Position numbers and translations under genes: made by a program. A stretch of DNA of 64,000 nucleotides from Pseudoselenomonas ruminantium (GTDB lineage: Bacteria > Bacillota > Negativicutes > Selenomonadales > Selenomonadaceae): positions 62,001 to 126,000 of the forward strand of contig NZ_FOQK01000003.1 of assembly GCF_900113715.1 (NCBI RefSeq), written 5' to 3'. Within the stretch, counting starts at the first letter, position 1. Every line of letters begins with the position of its first letter. This document shows, in pieces, positions 18,510-27,724 of this stretch. Under the pieces are notes generated by a model, which made no database searches, had not been told where the DNA came from, and saw only the letters and a list, made by a program, of their open reading frames with translations.

Positions 18510-19931
18510 TCAACAGCCGATATGACGCAGTTTCTTACCATCCATCAAATTCTTTTCGATATTTTCCAATGTGACGTTTTTCGTCTCCGGCACATAAGCA
18601 AGCGTCAGGACGATAAAGAGTCCATTGAGCAGTGCATAAAGCCAGAATGTATGCGCCGATCCCAATGTATCGACAAGCGTCAGGAACGTTGCACCGACAA
18701 TCGCACAGGTAATCCAATTCGTCATCGTCGAGCAAGCCACGCCAAATTCACGAGACTTGAGCGGCTGGATTTCCGAGCAGAGCACCCAGACAATCGGCCC
18801 TGCACTCATGCCAAAACCAGCAATGCTGACCATCGTCATGATAGCAGCCAGATACGAAACCGACACATCCGCCGTACCAGCTTCAAGCATCGACATGCAG
18901 ACACCTACCACTGCCATGGACAGTGCCATAACCCCAAAGCCAATCTTAAGCGTCGGCTTACGGCCATTCTTATCCACCATAAAGATGGCAATAAACGTCG
19001 ACAATACAAAGACAATACCATTGATAACCGTGCCGATCATCTGGTCTTCGGTCGTAGAGAATCCGGCCAGGCTCAGGATTTTCGGTGAATAATACATGAT
19101 GACATTAAAGCCCGTAAACTGCTGCATGGCCTGCAGCAGCACGCCGAGGAACACCGCCCGGCGGACATTCTTGTTCGCCTTGAACAAGGCCCAGCCATCC
19201 TGCTTGATTTTAAGAGCTTCCTTGATCTCCATAAGCTCTTCTGCTGCTGCCTGCGCACTGCCATGCAGGGAATCGAGGACATGCGATGCTTCCTCCAAGC
19301 GGCCAACAGCCGCCAGCCAGCGCGGGCTGTCCGGCAAGCGGAGGACCGTCAGCAGCAGCAGTACGGCCGGCAACGCTATGATCATCAACATCATGCGCCA
19401 ATTGCCCGTGTAACTGAACGCCGTATCCGACAGGAACGCTGCCAGGATTCCCACCGTTACCATCAGCTGATAACCGGATATCACTCGTCCCCGTGCATTC
19501 TTATCCGACATTTCTGCTAAATACAGCGGGGCTGTATAAGACGCAATGCCAACGGACAATCCAAGGATCAGCCGGAAGCCAATAAGCATATCGGCGCTGA
19601 CAGCAAAGCCTGACCCCAGCGAACCGATGATAAAGAGTGCGGCACCGATCATCAAGCTCTTCTTACGGCCAATCTTCTTGGCCATGACCGACGCAATGAT
19701 AGCACCGGTTGCGGCGCCGACCATCATCGAACTGACTACCCATTCCTGCGCGGCACTGGTAAGATTCCATTCCTGACTGATGAACGGCAGTGCCCCGGAA
19801 ATAACCCCCTGATCGAGGCCAAAGAGCAAGCCAGCCATGCCGGCCGCAAAGTAGATAAACATGCGGACATGCGCTACCGCCCGCTTTGTCTCCTGCTCCT
19901 CAGCCATATCTTTTGCGATTGAAGCCCCCAT
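18510..19931 (-). CDS. MFS sugar porter, XylE/AraE type
   Basis: A 473-residue sugar porter with twelve hydrophobic segments and family signatures: RKKSLMIG between segments 2 and 3, LPDSPRWLA after segment 6 and PETK at the C-terminus. It is most like proton-coupled pentose transporters (XylE, AraE). Together with xylulokinase it suggests free xylose uptake. The ATG follows GGGAGGG. It lies 15 bases behind xylB. Confidence 0.92.
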   Translation of the reverse strand: MGASIAKDMAEEQETKRAVAHVRMFIYFAAGMAGLLFGLDQGVISGALPFISQEWNLTSAAQEWVVSSMMVGAATGAIIASVMAKKIGRKKSLMIGAALFIIGSLGSGFAVSADMLIGFRLILGLSVGIASYTAPLYLAEMSDKNARGRVISGYQLMVTVGILAAFLSDTAFSYTGNWRMMLMIIALPAVLLLLTVLRLPDSPRWLAAVGRLEEASHVLDSLHGSAQAAAEELMEIKEALKIKQDGWALFKANKNVRRAVFLGVLLQAMQQFTGFNVIMYYSPKILSLAGFSTTEDQMIGTVINGIVFVLSTFIAIFMVDKNGRKPTLKIGFGVMALSMAVVGVCMSMLEAGTADVSVSYLAAIMTMVSIAGFGMSAGPIVWVLCSEIQPLKSREFGVACSTMTNWITCAIVGATFLTLVDTLGSAHTFWLYALLNGLFIVLTLAYVPETKNVTLENIEKNLMDGKKLRHIGC

Positions 19932-19946
19932 GAGCGAATCCCTCCC

Positions 19947-21470
19947 TTATAATACAGCCAAATCACTATAGCATTCTTTGAGCTGGACATATAGCTTCTG
20001 ATAGAGTTTGTGGCCTTTTTCATAATACGCATGCGCTGCCGGGTCCGGCTGGCACCAGGTATCCTGCTCAATAAACTGGCGGCAAGCCGATGGCACATCA
20101 CGGAAGATACCTGCTCCAACACCAGCCAGGATAGCCACGCCAAGTGCCGGCCCTTCCTGTGCCTTGATGGTCTTGACCTCGCAATTGTACATATCAGCCA
20201 GCATCTGCCGCCAGATGCGGCTCTTGCCACCACCGCCACAAGCCATCATCTCATTGACATCGACGTGCATCTCTTTAAGAATACCGAAGCAATCCGCCAG
20301 TGAATAGCTGACGCCTTCCATGACCGCCCGCAGCATATCTGCTTTCGTATGGATAGCCGACAGGCCAAAGAACACGCCCCGGCACTCCGGATTCAGATGC
20401 GGGGTACGCTCCCCCATCAAATATGGCAGATAGAGCAGCCGATGGCTGCCGATTGGCACCTTGGCAACATCTTCATTGATAAGGTCATAGGCATCGACCT
20501 TTTTGAGCACTGCATCATTCTTATACTTTTCAGCCAGATTGTCGCGAAACCATTTGAGGGATAATCCCGCCGCCTGCGTAACTCCCATGACATGCCAGCA
20601 GCCCGGCACCGCACAGCAGAACGTATGGACACGTCCCTTGGGATCGATACGCGGCGTACTTGTATGCGCAAAAACGACCCCGCTCGTACCGATGGTCGTA
20701 AACGCACGACCGTCTTCGACAATACCTGTCCCCACAGCAGCCGCCGCATTGTCCCCAGCGCCACCGACCACCACCGTATCGACGGTAAGGCCTGTGCGCT
20801 CCGCGAACTCAGCCGTGATATGACCGGTCACCTCTGGCGATTCGTAGACCTTCGGCAGCAAGGCTTCATCAATCTCCAATTTCTCCAGGATCTCCTTGGA
20901 CCAGCAGCGGTTCGGCACGTCCAGGAGCTGCATGCCGCTCGCATCGGAGACCTCCGTCGCATAGTCACCAGTCATGCGGAAACGCACATAATCCTTCGGC
21001 AGCAAGATATGACGGCAAGCCCGGTAATTTTCGGCCTCATGATTGCGGACCCATAGGATCTTCGATGCCGTGAAGCCCGTAAGTGCCGGATTCGCCGTGA
21101 TCTCGATCAGGCGCTCTTTGCCGACCCGCCGGGTGATTTCCTCACACTCCTTGCCAGTGCGCTGATCGCACCAGATGATTGCCGGACGGATGACCTCGTT
21201 CTGCGCATTGAGCATGACCAGCCCATGCATCTGCCCCGAAAGACCAATCCCCTTGATGTCCGCAGCCGGTACACCTGACGTACGGACCACATCCTTCACC
21301 GTCTTCAAAACTGCCCCATACCAATCGAGCGGTTCCTGTTCCGCCCAGCCGTTTTGCGGCTGATAAAGCGGATATTCCTGTGAAGATGACCGCACGACCC
21401 GACAGTTCTCATCGAAAAGCACTGTCTTGGTGGCTGAGGTACCGATGTCGATACCGATAAGATATTTCAT
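19947..21470 (-). CDS. xylB: Xylulokinase
   Basis: A 507-residue FGGY-family kinase that phosphorylates D-xylulose with ATP to D-xylulose 5-phosphate. The N-terminal phosphate-binding segment is GIDIGTSATKT, and LSGQMHGLV is typical for xylulokinases. The C-terminal ATP site includes ACGGGGKS. First gene of a five-gene operon (xylB, sugar porter, GPH symporter, GH43, DUF4867) behind a sigma-A promoter at 21536-21564 and a candidate operator. Confidence 0.94.
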   Translation of the reverse strand: MKYLIGIDIGTSATKTVLFDENCRVVRSSSQEYPLYQPQNGWAEQEPLDWYGAVLKTVKDVVRTSGVPAADIKGIGLSGQMHGLVMLNAQNEVIRPAIIWCDQRTGKECEEITRRVGKERLIEITANPALTGFTASKILWVRNHEAENYRACRHILLPKDYVRFRMTGDYATEVSDASGMQLLDVPNRCWSKEILEKLEIDEALLPKVYESPEVTGHITAEFAERTGLTVDTVVVGGAGDNAAAAVGTGIVEDGRAFTTIGTSGVVFAHTSTPRIDPKGRVHTFCCAVPGCWHVMGVTQAAGLSLKWFRDNLAEKYKNDAVLKKVDAYDLINEDVAKVPIGSHRLLYLPYLMGERTPHLNPECRGVFFGLSAIHTKADMLRAVMEGVSYSLADCFGILKEMHVDVNEMMACGGGGKSRIWRQMLADMYNCEVKTIKAQEGPALGVAILAGVGAGIFRDVPSACRQFIEQDTWCQPDPAAHAYYEKGHKLYQKLYVQLKECYSDLAVL

Positions 21471-21505
21471 AAATCCTGCCCCCCTGTTTATCCAGCTTCC
21501 GTATT

Positions 21506-21521
21506 GCGTGCTTATGCACGC
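21506..21521. promoter_or_regulatory. Inverted repeat operator candidate, xylB side
   Basis: GCGTGC-TTAT-GCACGC, starting about 15 bases downstream of the xylB -10 box. The same half-sites occur at 21727-21746 behind the divergent promoter. Confidence 0.5.
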
Positions 21522-21535
21522 TCAAGCTTGACACC

Positions 21536-21564
21536 AATATAGCACAAGATAAAACAAGCGTCAA
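21536..21564 (-). promoter_or_regulatory. Sigma-A promoter of the xylB operon
   Basis: On the minus strand: TTGACG (21564-21559), 17-base spacer, TATATT (21541-21536). Confidence 0.8.
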
Positions 21565-21592
21565 TACGAATTTTTATTTTTCTAAAAATTTG

Positions 21593-21606
21593 TTAAAGCG
21601 CTTAAA
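21593..21606. promoter_or_regulatory. LacI/CcpA-like operator candidate
   Basis: TTAAAGCGCTTAAA, a near-palindrome with a central CG as in LacI-family and catabolite-control sites. It lies between the two divergent promoters. Confidence 0.5.
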
Positions 21607-21682
21607 TAATAATAAACTTGCGCATTATATGATTGCTTTTACAAAAAACGCCCTATTAACGCGCCAAATAAAAATAAAACAA

Positions 21683-21711
21683 TTGACAATATGTTTTCTC
21701 AGTGCTATGCT
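21683..21711 (+). promoter_or_regulatory. Sigma-A promoter of the isomerase gene
   Basis: TTGACA at 21683-21688, 17-base spacer, TATGCT at 21706-21711. The mRNA leader would contain the inverted repeat at 21727-21746. Confidence 0.75.
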
Positions 21712-21726
21712 ATTAACCGAAATAAG

Positions 21727-21746
21727 GCGTGCACATGAACGCACGC
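21727..21746. promoter_or_regulatory. Inverted repeat operator candidate, isomerase side
   Basis: GCGTGC-ACATGAAC-GCACGC, starting about 15 bases downstream of the -10 box, the same place as its counterpart on the xylB side but with an 8-base spacer instead of 4. Confidence 0.5.
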
Positions 21747-21793
21747 AAAACCAATATCTAGTTGTGATTGTATTAAAAAAGGAGCGTTTTATC

Positions 21794-23284
21794 ATGACCA
21801 TGAGCAACATCCCAACTGTCAAATGCGGTATCTTGTCTGTCAGCCGCGACTGCTTCATCATCTCCATGTCGGAGAACCGCCGCCATGCTATCGCAGAAAG
21901 CTACGCAAAAAAATACGGCTCTCTCTACGAAGTGAAGAAAACCGTTGAAAACGAAACCGATATGCTCGCTGCCGTCAAGGAAGCCAAAGACGCAGGCTGC
22001 AACGCACTGGTCGTCTTCCTCGGCAACTTTGGCCCGGAAACCCCCGAGACACTCATTGCCAAAGAATTTGACGGGCCGGTCATGTATGTATCGGCAGCCG
22101 AAGAAAGCGGCAAAGACCTCATCAACGGCCGCGGCGATGCCTACTGCGGCATGCTGAACTGCTCGTATAACCTCGGGCTGCGTCATCTGAAGGCCTTCAT
22201 CCCTGAGTACCCGGTAGGCACAGCCGACGATATCTCCACCATGATCGCCGAGTTCCAGCCAATCGCCCGCACGCTCATCGGTCTTTCCCATCTCAAGATC
22301 ATCACCTTCGGCCCGCGTCCGCAGGATTTCTTCGCCTGCAATGCACCGATCCAGCCGCTCTACGACCTCGGTGTGGAAATCGAGGAAAACTCGGAGCTCG
22401 ACCTGCTCGTTGCTTACCGCGCCCACAAGGATGATCCGCGCATCACAGCCATCGTCGAAGATATGGCCAAAGAGCTCGGCCACGAGGGCAACCCATATCC
22501 GGAAATGCTGCCACGCATGGCTCAGTTCGAGCTTACCCTCAAGGATTGGATGGCTGAACACAAGGGCTCGCGTGACTATGTCGCCTTTGCCGATAAATGC
22601 TGGCCAGCCTTCCCGAAGGAGTTCGGGTTCGAGCCCTGCTATGTCAACAGCCGCATGGTCTCCCAGGGCATCCCGGTCTCCTGCGAGGTCGATATCTACG
22701 GCGCACTCAGCGAATACATCGGCCTCTGCGTCAGCGGCGATGCAGTGACGCTGCTCGACATCAACAATAGCGTCCCGAAAGATCTCTACGAAGCCGATAT
22801 CAAACCTTCGACCAGCTACAAACTCGAAGATACCTTCATGGGCTTCCACTGTGGCAACACACCGCTCTGCAAGCTCCGCAAAGGCGGCGTGAAGTATCAG
22901 CTGATCCAGAACCGCCTGCTTGAAAACGGCGGCAAGCCAGACTTCACGCGTGGTACTCTCGAGGGCGACATCGCAGCAGGCGACATCACCTTCTTCCGCC
23001 TGCAAAGCACCTCCGATGGCCAGCTGCGCGCCTATGTTGCCGAGGGCGAAGTCCTGCCGGCATCGACGCATTCCTTCGGCGGTATCGGTATTTTCGCGAT
23101 TCCAGAGATGGGCCGCTTCTACCGCCATGTGCTGATCCAGAAACGCTATCCGCACCACGGTGCCGTAGCCTTCGGCCACTTCGGCAAGGCACTCTGGTCC
23201 GTCTTCCAGTACCTCGGGCTCACAGATATCGCTTTCAACCAGCCAAAGGGCATGCTCTATCCGACGGAAAATCCCTTTGCTTGA
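21794..23284 (+). CDS. L-fucose/L-arabinose isomerase-like protein
   Basis: A 496-residue protein of the COG2407 fucose-isomerase-like family (segments SRMVSQGIPVSCEVDIYGAL and FMGFHCGNTPLCKL). The family interconverts aldoses and ketoses with a metal ion. It is transcribed divergently from xylB with mirrored operators. No XylA-type xylose isomerase is in the window, so this enzyme is a candidate for producing D-xylulose; a role on another pentose or a deoxysugar is equally possible. The ATG at 21794 follows AAAGGAGC by a normal distance, and the open frame upstream is promoter region. Confidence 0.85.
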   Translation: MTMSNIPTVKCGILSVSRDCFIISMSENRRHAIAESYAKKYGSLYEVKKTVENETDMLAAVKEAKDAGCNALVVFLGNFGPETPETLIAKEFDGPVMYVSAAEESGKDLINGRGDAYCGMLNCSYNLGLRHLKAFIPEYPVGTADDISTMIAEFQPIARTLIGLSHLKIITFGPRPQDFFACNAPIQPLYDLGVEIEENSELDLLVAYRAHKDDPRITAIVEDMAKELGHEGNPYPEMLPRMAQFELTLKDWMAEHKGSRDYVAFADKCWPAFPKEFGFEPCYVNSRMVSQGIPVSCEVDIYGALSEYIGLCVSGDAVTLLDINNSVPKDLYEADIKPSTSYKLEDTFMGFHCGNTPLCKLRKGGVKYQLIQNRLLENGGKPDFTRGTLEGDIAAGDITFFRLQSTSDGQLRAYVAEGEVLPASTHSFGGIGIFAIPEMGRFYRHVLIQKRYPHHGAVAFGHFGKALWSVFQYLGLTDIAFNQPKGMLYPTENPFA

Positions 23285-23313
23285 TATTCCCTTTCCACAA
23301 ACAAATTCCCATA

Positions 23314-23349
23314 GAAAAAAGGCAGCTGTCGTCACAGCTGCCTTTTTTC
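23314..23349. terminator. Bidirectional terminator
   Basis: A perfect 16-bp stem GAAAAAAGGCAGCTGT / ACAGCTGCCTTTTTTC with a 4-base loop, behind the isomerase gene. The 218 bases from here to modC hold no gene that I can support. Confidence 0.93.
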
Positions 23350-23567
23350 AGGGAATTTGTCGTTTTACTTTTTGGGGAAAAACGGGGAAACGGAATATGC
23401 AAAGGGGAGAGCGCATTATTCCATTATGTTATAGTTGTAGAAAATCTACATGAACTATGTATTTATAGTAATATCTCCGACGTTTTCAGACAATACGCTC
23501 TGCTCTTTTTTGGATAAACGTTACAATAAAACGTAATATTTTTGGTTCGTTGTTACAAATTTCAAAT

Positions 23568-24617
23568 TCACTCTTGCAGAAGCATGATTGCTTCCGGCGG
23601 GATATGGAAATACAACTGCCCCTGCTGTTGCTGGGAACTTTTCCAATCCGCCTTGGAAAGTTCCCAGCGGATCGGCCTGCCCGTGCTCCCCAGCTTGCGC
23701 ACCATCACCAAGTAAGAGAACACGTCCTCGATGACCTGCACGACTTCCAGCGGGTAGGTATTCTCCCCTGGTGCAGTCCGCAGCTCCAAGAAATGCGCAC
23801 GCACCCCCACATAATGGGTGGCCTTGGGCACCTCAACTGCCGTAGCCAGCATGAGATCCCACTCCGTTGCCTGGACATGGCCATCATCCAGCTTCCGGGC
23901 CGCCGAGACATTCTTGCAGCCGGTCAGCAGCGTAGCTGCCAGGGTCTGCGGCTGCCGGAACAATTCTTTCGTCATCTGCGCCGGTTCCATGCAGCCCTGG
24001 CTGATGACAGCCGCCCTGTCAGACAAACGGTAGACCTCGCCGCGGTCATGGGAGACCAGCAGAGCCGCTCCATGATATGCCTGCAACACTTTCCCCAGCT
24101 CGAGCTCGAGCTGCCATTTGAGGTAGCCATCGAGCGCCGAAAAGGGTTCATCCAGCAGCAGCAGCTCTGAATCAGCCGCCAGGATGCGGGCAAAGGCCGC
24201 CCGCTGCTGCTGGCCGCCTGAGAGCTCCCGCGGATACGCATCGGCCAGCTCCGTCAGTCCGAAGCGGACGAGATTCGCCTGCACCTTTTCCTCTTTGTCT
24301 GCCGGTGTCCCGCCAGCCACAAAGCGGATGTTTTCCCGGATCGTCATATTCGGGAATAGGGCGTAATTCTGGAACAGGTACCCGACATGGCGCTGCTGCG
24401 GGCTCAGATTGATGTCCTGCCCGCTATCGTAGAGCACACGCCCATTGAGTACGATCCGTCCGCTGTCCGGCGTCTCGATGCCGGCAATGCATTTGAGCGT
24501 CATGCTCTTGCCACAGCCCGAGGCCCCCAGCAAGGCAAAGACCTCATCACGGGCCGTGAAGTCCGCCTTGAGCATGAAGCTGCGCAGCTGCTTGCGGATA
24601 CTCACTATCAATTCCAT
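23568..24617 (-). CDS. modC: Molybdate ABC transporter ATP-binding protein
   Basis: A 349-residue ATPase with Walker A LLGASGCGKS, signature ELSGGQQQR and Walker B LLLLDEPFSALD. About 130 C-terminal residues form a TOBE-like domain, as in ModC. It powers molybdate (or tungstate) import together with ModB and ModA encoded upstream. Its start overlaps the modB stop by 10 bases. Confidence 0.88.
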   Translation of the reverse strand: MELIVSIRKQLRSFMLKADFTARDEVFALLGASGCGKSMTLKCIAGIETPDSGRIVLNGRVLYDSGQDINLSPQQRHVGYLFQNYALFPNMTIRENIRFVAGGTPADKEEKVQANLVRFGLTELADAYPRELSGGQQQRAAFARILAADSELLLLDEPFSALDGYLKWQLELELGKVLQAYHGAALLVSHDRGEVYRLSDRAAVISQGCMEPAQMTKELFRQPQTLAATLLTGCKNVSAARKLDDGHVQATEWDLMLATAVEVPKATHYVGVRAHFLELRTAPGENTYPLEVVQVIEDVFSYLVMVRKLGSTGRPIRWELSKADWKSSQQQQGQLYFHIPPEAIMLLQE

Positions 24618-25279
24618 ATCGCTGCCCCCTTATTGCTGCGGGCTATCCACCAATTCATCAACAGGACAAAGACCAGCGAGAAAACAACGATCACCAGCGC
24701 CCAGTCAAAGGCCAGATCGTAATCATTGGCCTGTACTGCCGCATAGATGGCCGTGCTCATCGTCTGGGTCTTGCCCGGGATATTGCCCGCGAACATGATT
24801 GTCGCCCCGAATTCGCCCAGGGCGCGCGTAAACGACAGCACCAGCCCCGCCAATATCCCGGAGCGCGCATTCGGCACGAGGACGTGCCAGAAGATGCGCC
24901 ATTCGGACACGCCCAGCGTCCGCGCCGCATGGATGATATTCGGATCGAGCTGCTCAAAGGCTCCGCGCGCCGTCCGGTACATCAGCGGCAGCGATACGGC
25001 CACAGCCGCGATGACAGCTGCCTGCCAAGTGAATACCAGCGAGATATCCCATTGCAGCAGGAATCTCCCGACACTGCTGCGCTTGCCCAGAAACAACAAC
25101 AGAAAGAAGCCGACAACGGTCGGCGGCAACACCATCGGCAACGTAATAATGGCATCAGCCAGGCCCTTGAAGCGGTTCATGCGCACCACCAGCAAAGCCA
25201 GGCCAATGCCTGCAAAGAACGTTACCACCGTCGCCGCACCAGCTGTCTCCAGCGTGATGATCAGCGGTGATAATTCCAT
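24608..25279 (-). CDS. modB: Molybdate ABC transporter permease
   Basis: A 223-residue permease with five or six hydrophobic segments and the EAA-type loop RTLGVSEWRIFWHVLVPNAR, which contacts the ATPase. LPMVLPPTVVGFFLL is a typical ModB segment. It lies one base behind modA and overlaps modC, so the three are one operon. Confidence 0.93.
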   Translation of the reverse strand: MELSPLIITLETAGAATVVTFFAGIGLALLVVRMNRFKGLADAIITLPMVLPPTVVGFFLLLFLGKRSSVGRFLLQWDISLVFTWQAAVIAAVAVSLPLMYRTARGAFEQLDPNIIHAARTLGVSEWRIFWHVLVPNARSGILAGLVLSFTRALGEFGATIMFAGNIPGKTQTMSTAIYAAVQANDYDLAFDWALVIVVFSLVFVLLMNWWIARSNKGAAIWN

Positions 25280-25280
25280 A

Positions 25281-26075
25281 TCATTTTACCTCGAAGCCAT
25301 ATTTCTCGAATACCTTCTTGTTCGCGTCACTCGCAGCAAAGGCCAAAAACTCCTTTGCTGCCTCCATATGCTTGGCGTCCTTGAGGACGGCGGCCGGATA
25401 GATTATCGGCTTATGCGTATCTGCTGGTGCCTTGGCTGCGACCCGCACCTTATCCGATACCGCTGCATCGGTAGCATAGACCACACCGCACTCAGCCTCG
25501 CCCTTTTCAACCCAGGAAAGCACCTGGCGGACATCGGAACCATAGACAGCTTTCGCCTTCACAGCGTCAAGAATCCCGAGCTTCGTGAAGACTTCCTCCG
25601 AATACTGGCCTACCGGCACGCCCTTTGGTTCTCCCAAAGCGATGTGCTTGATGTCTGCCCCGGTGACCTGCGGGAAGGCTGTGATGTCCCTGCCACCCTC
25701 TTTGGGTACGACGAGCACCACCTCGTTCTGCAGCAGGTCGCGGCGCGTCCCTGCTGCCAGCAGGCCATCCTTTTCCAGCGCATCCATCTGCTTCTGCGCA
25801 GCCGAGAAGAACAAATCCGTCTCCCCGCCATTCTGGATTGCCTGCTGCAAAGCACCCGAACTGCCGAAATTGCAGACAATCCTGACATCCGGATGCTCTT
25901 TTTCATAACCTGCCACCAGCTCTTTCATGACATCGGTAAGGCTCGCTGCGGCTGCCACATGCAGCTCGACTTTCTCAGCCCCCGGAGATGACGCTTCTTT
26001 CGCTGCGGGCTGGCCGCCACAACCGGCCAGGACAGCCACCACCATCGCCATGATCACTACCAGAATCTTTTTCAT
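25281..26075 (-). CDS. modA: Molybdate-binding lipoprotein
   Basis: A 264-residue substrate-binding protein. The signal peptide ends in VLAGC, so the mature protein is a lipoprotein held in the periplasm. Family segments are VAAAASLTDVMKELV and NFGSSGALQQAI, whose serines bind the oxyanion in ModA. Molybdate is the likely ligand; tungstate cannot be excluded. Confidence 0.93.
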   Translation of the reverse strand: MKKILVVIMAMVVAVLAGCGGQPAAKEASSPGAEKVELHVAAAASLTDVMKELVAGYEKEHPDVRIVCNFGSSGALQQAIQNGGETDLFFSAAQKQMDALEKDGLLAAGTRRDLLQNEVVLVVPKEGGRDITAFPQVTGADIKHIALGEPKGVPVGQYSEEVFTKLGILDAVKAKAVYGSDVRQVLSWVEKGEAECGVVYATDAAVSDKVRVAAKAPADTHKPIIYPAAVLKDAKHMEAAKEFLAFAASDANKKVFEKYGFEVK

Positions 26076-26102
26076 CCGTTATTTTCCTCCTTTTCAAAAC
26101 GG

Positions 26103-26204
26103 AAGGGAGCGCGGTTTCCTGTGCTCCCCTGTGGGTATTACCCAGGCGCAGCATCATAGCGCATGACCTTAGATGCTTTTGCTCGGAGTTACGTTATCAT
26201 TATA
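26103..26204 (-). promoter_or_regulatory. Promoter and structured leader of modABC
   Basis: On the minus strand TATAAT lies at 26204-26199. The roughly 90-base leader contains three hairpins: GCGC...GCGC, TGGGTAATACCCA and GGGGAGC...GCGCTCCC with a GGAAACC loop. Such a compact folded leader in front of modABC could be a molybdenum-cofactor riboswitch. I could not match it base by base to the known consensus, so only the leader structure is claimed. Confidence 0.4.
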
Positions 26205-26247
26205 CGGCAAAACAAGCCAAAAAACTATATGAAACATCACACAAAAA

Positions 26248-26273
26248 AAATCCTGCCCCCCTGGGCAGGATTT
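26248..26273 (-). terminator. Terminator of sigH
   Basis: Stem AAATCCTGCCC / GGGCAGGATTT with a short C-rich loop; the minus-strand product ends in eight or more U. Confidence 0.9.
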
Positions 26274-26284
26274 CTATGCTGTTA

Positions 26285-27034
26285 TCAATGAATCAGTCCG
26301 TCATCATCTGTGACACCGCGCAAACGGCGATTGATGGAGCTAAGGCCACGGTAGACCGTACTGATATCGATTTCATCGCCACGGTTCTCCATGTACTTCT
26401 CAAGCTTGCGCTTCACGCGCTGCAAAGCATTATCGATGGATTTGACATGCCGGTCAAGATCTTCCGCAATCTCCTGATAGGACTTGCCATCGAGATAACT
26501 CATGAGCACCTTCCACTCAAGATCCGACAGGATCTCTTCCATCTTCTTCTCGATATCAATGAACTCTTCCCGGCTGATGACGAGATCTTCCGGATCGGCA
26601 GCCTTGGCACCAGACAACACATCCAGCAAGGTACGATCTGAATCCTCGTCATAAATCGGCTTGTTCAGCGAAATATACGAATTCAGTGGAATGTGTTTCT
26701 GACGGGTAGCCGTCTTGATAGCCGTGATGATCTGACGCGTCACACAAAGCTCCGCAAATGCACGGAACGAAGACAGCTTATCATTGCGGAAGTCACGGAT
26801 TGCCTTATAGAAGCCAATCATGCCCTCCTGGATGATATCCTCGCGATCTGCTCCAATCAGGAAGTATGATCTTGCCTTTGCCCGTACGAAATTCCGGTAC
26901 TTGTTGATGAGATAATCAAGTGCGACCTTGTCATCCTTATCTCTTATGGCTAATAAAATCTCTTCGTCCGTAAGATCAGCGAATTCCCCATATAATTCTT
27001 CGCTAAAAAGTTCTGTAGTCGGTTCTGCTTCCAT
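26285..27034 (-). CDS. sigH: RNA polymerase sigma factor, SigH family
   Basis: A 249-residue sigma-70 family protein with region 2 (LINKYRNFVRAKARSYFLIGADREDIIQEG) and region 4 (LDGKSYQEIAEDL...SIDNALQRVKRKL). The gene order behind it (NYN protein, rlmB, thyX, mrnC, cysS) is that of the Firmicute sigH locus. SigH controls early sporulation and competence in Bacillus; its targets in a Negativicute are not shown here. The ATG at 27034 follows AAAGGGGAAAG; another ATG at 27070 is possible. The C-terminus is about 30 residues longer than usual. Confidence 0.9.
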   Translation of the reverse strand: MEAEPTTELFSEELYGEFADLTDEEILLAIRDKDDKVALDYLINKYRNFVRAKARSYFLIGADREDIIQEGMIGFYKAIRDFRNDKLSSFRAFAELCVTRQIITAIKTATRQKHIPLNSYISLNKPIYDEDSDRTLLDVLSGAKAADPEDLVISREEFIDIEKKMEEILSDLEWKVLMSYLDGKSYQEIAEDLDRHVKSIDNALQRVKRKLEKYMENRGDEIDISTVYRGLSSINRRLRGVTDDDGLIH

Positions 27035-27190
27035 CGCACTTTCCCCTTTGCTGAAAACCCCCGTTTTCATTCTCTTGCTTCCCTTGATAAGAAAATTATA
27101 CTCCCTCTTTGTTGTAAGCGTCAAGGATTCCTCTAGGACTTTTTTCCCCCATCTTATCGTTTTTCGCTTCGAAAACAAAAATTTAATTCC

Positions 27191-27721
27191 TTATTGATGG
27201 GATTTGCGCAATATATCCAATTTCTTGACGGTTTCGCGATCCAAACGATCCTCAACCTCCAAGCGGTTGACAGGCAGCGTCACATGACCCAAATACTCTT
27301 TCTGCAGATTTTTCTTGGTTCGTCTTACGTTCTTCCTGAATTCCGACGAAGGAATACGGAATGCACCAGCACCAAGAATCACGCTCTGCTCTGCACTGTC
27401 AGAAGTCACGACATGGACCTCCTTGCCAGCACGGACCATCTCATAAGCCAGGCGCTCGATGCGGCTGTCAGCCGTCTCTCCTTCGCCGGTATAGATCAGC
27501 TCCATATGGTCATTGACTTTTTCCCGATGTTCATCATCATCTGTGAACATCGCATCAAACACGATGGTGATATCGATTTTTTCATAGGCTCCGTATTCGG
27601 CCAGCTGGTGAACCAGCTGGTCCCTGGCCTCGGATAGCTCGACACGCAGGCGGATAAGTTCTGGCCAGGAATTGATGACATTGTAGCCATCAACGATATA
27701 ATACTCCCTTTTCCTGCTCAT
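27191..27721 (-). CDS. NYN domain RNase, YacP family
   Basis: A 176-residue protein beginning YYIVDGYNVINSWPEL, the PIN-like NYN domain start found in YacP (Rae1), a ribosome-associated endonuclease in Bacillus. Acidic residues in VDGYN and IVFDAMF would hold the metal. It lies 3 bases behind rlmB and before sigH, the conserved Firmicute order. Confidence 0.9.
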   Translation of the reverse strand: MSRKREYYIVDGYNVINSWPELIRLRVELSEARDQLVHQLAEYGAYEKIDITIVFDAMFTDDDEHREKVNDHMELIYTGEGETADSRIERLAYEMVRAGKEVHVVTSDSAEQSVILGAGAFRIPSSEFRKNVRRTKKNLQKEYLGHVTLPVNRLEVEDRLDRETVKKLDILRKSHQ

Positions 27722-27724
27722 AAG

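Noticed and set aside
21773-23335. 520-codon open frame on the minus strand
   Set aside because: It mirrors the isomerase gene on the other strand, has no family likeness and results from the GC-rich third positions of the real gene.
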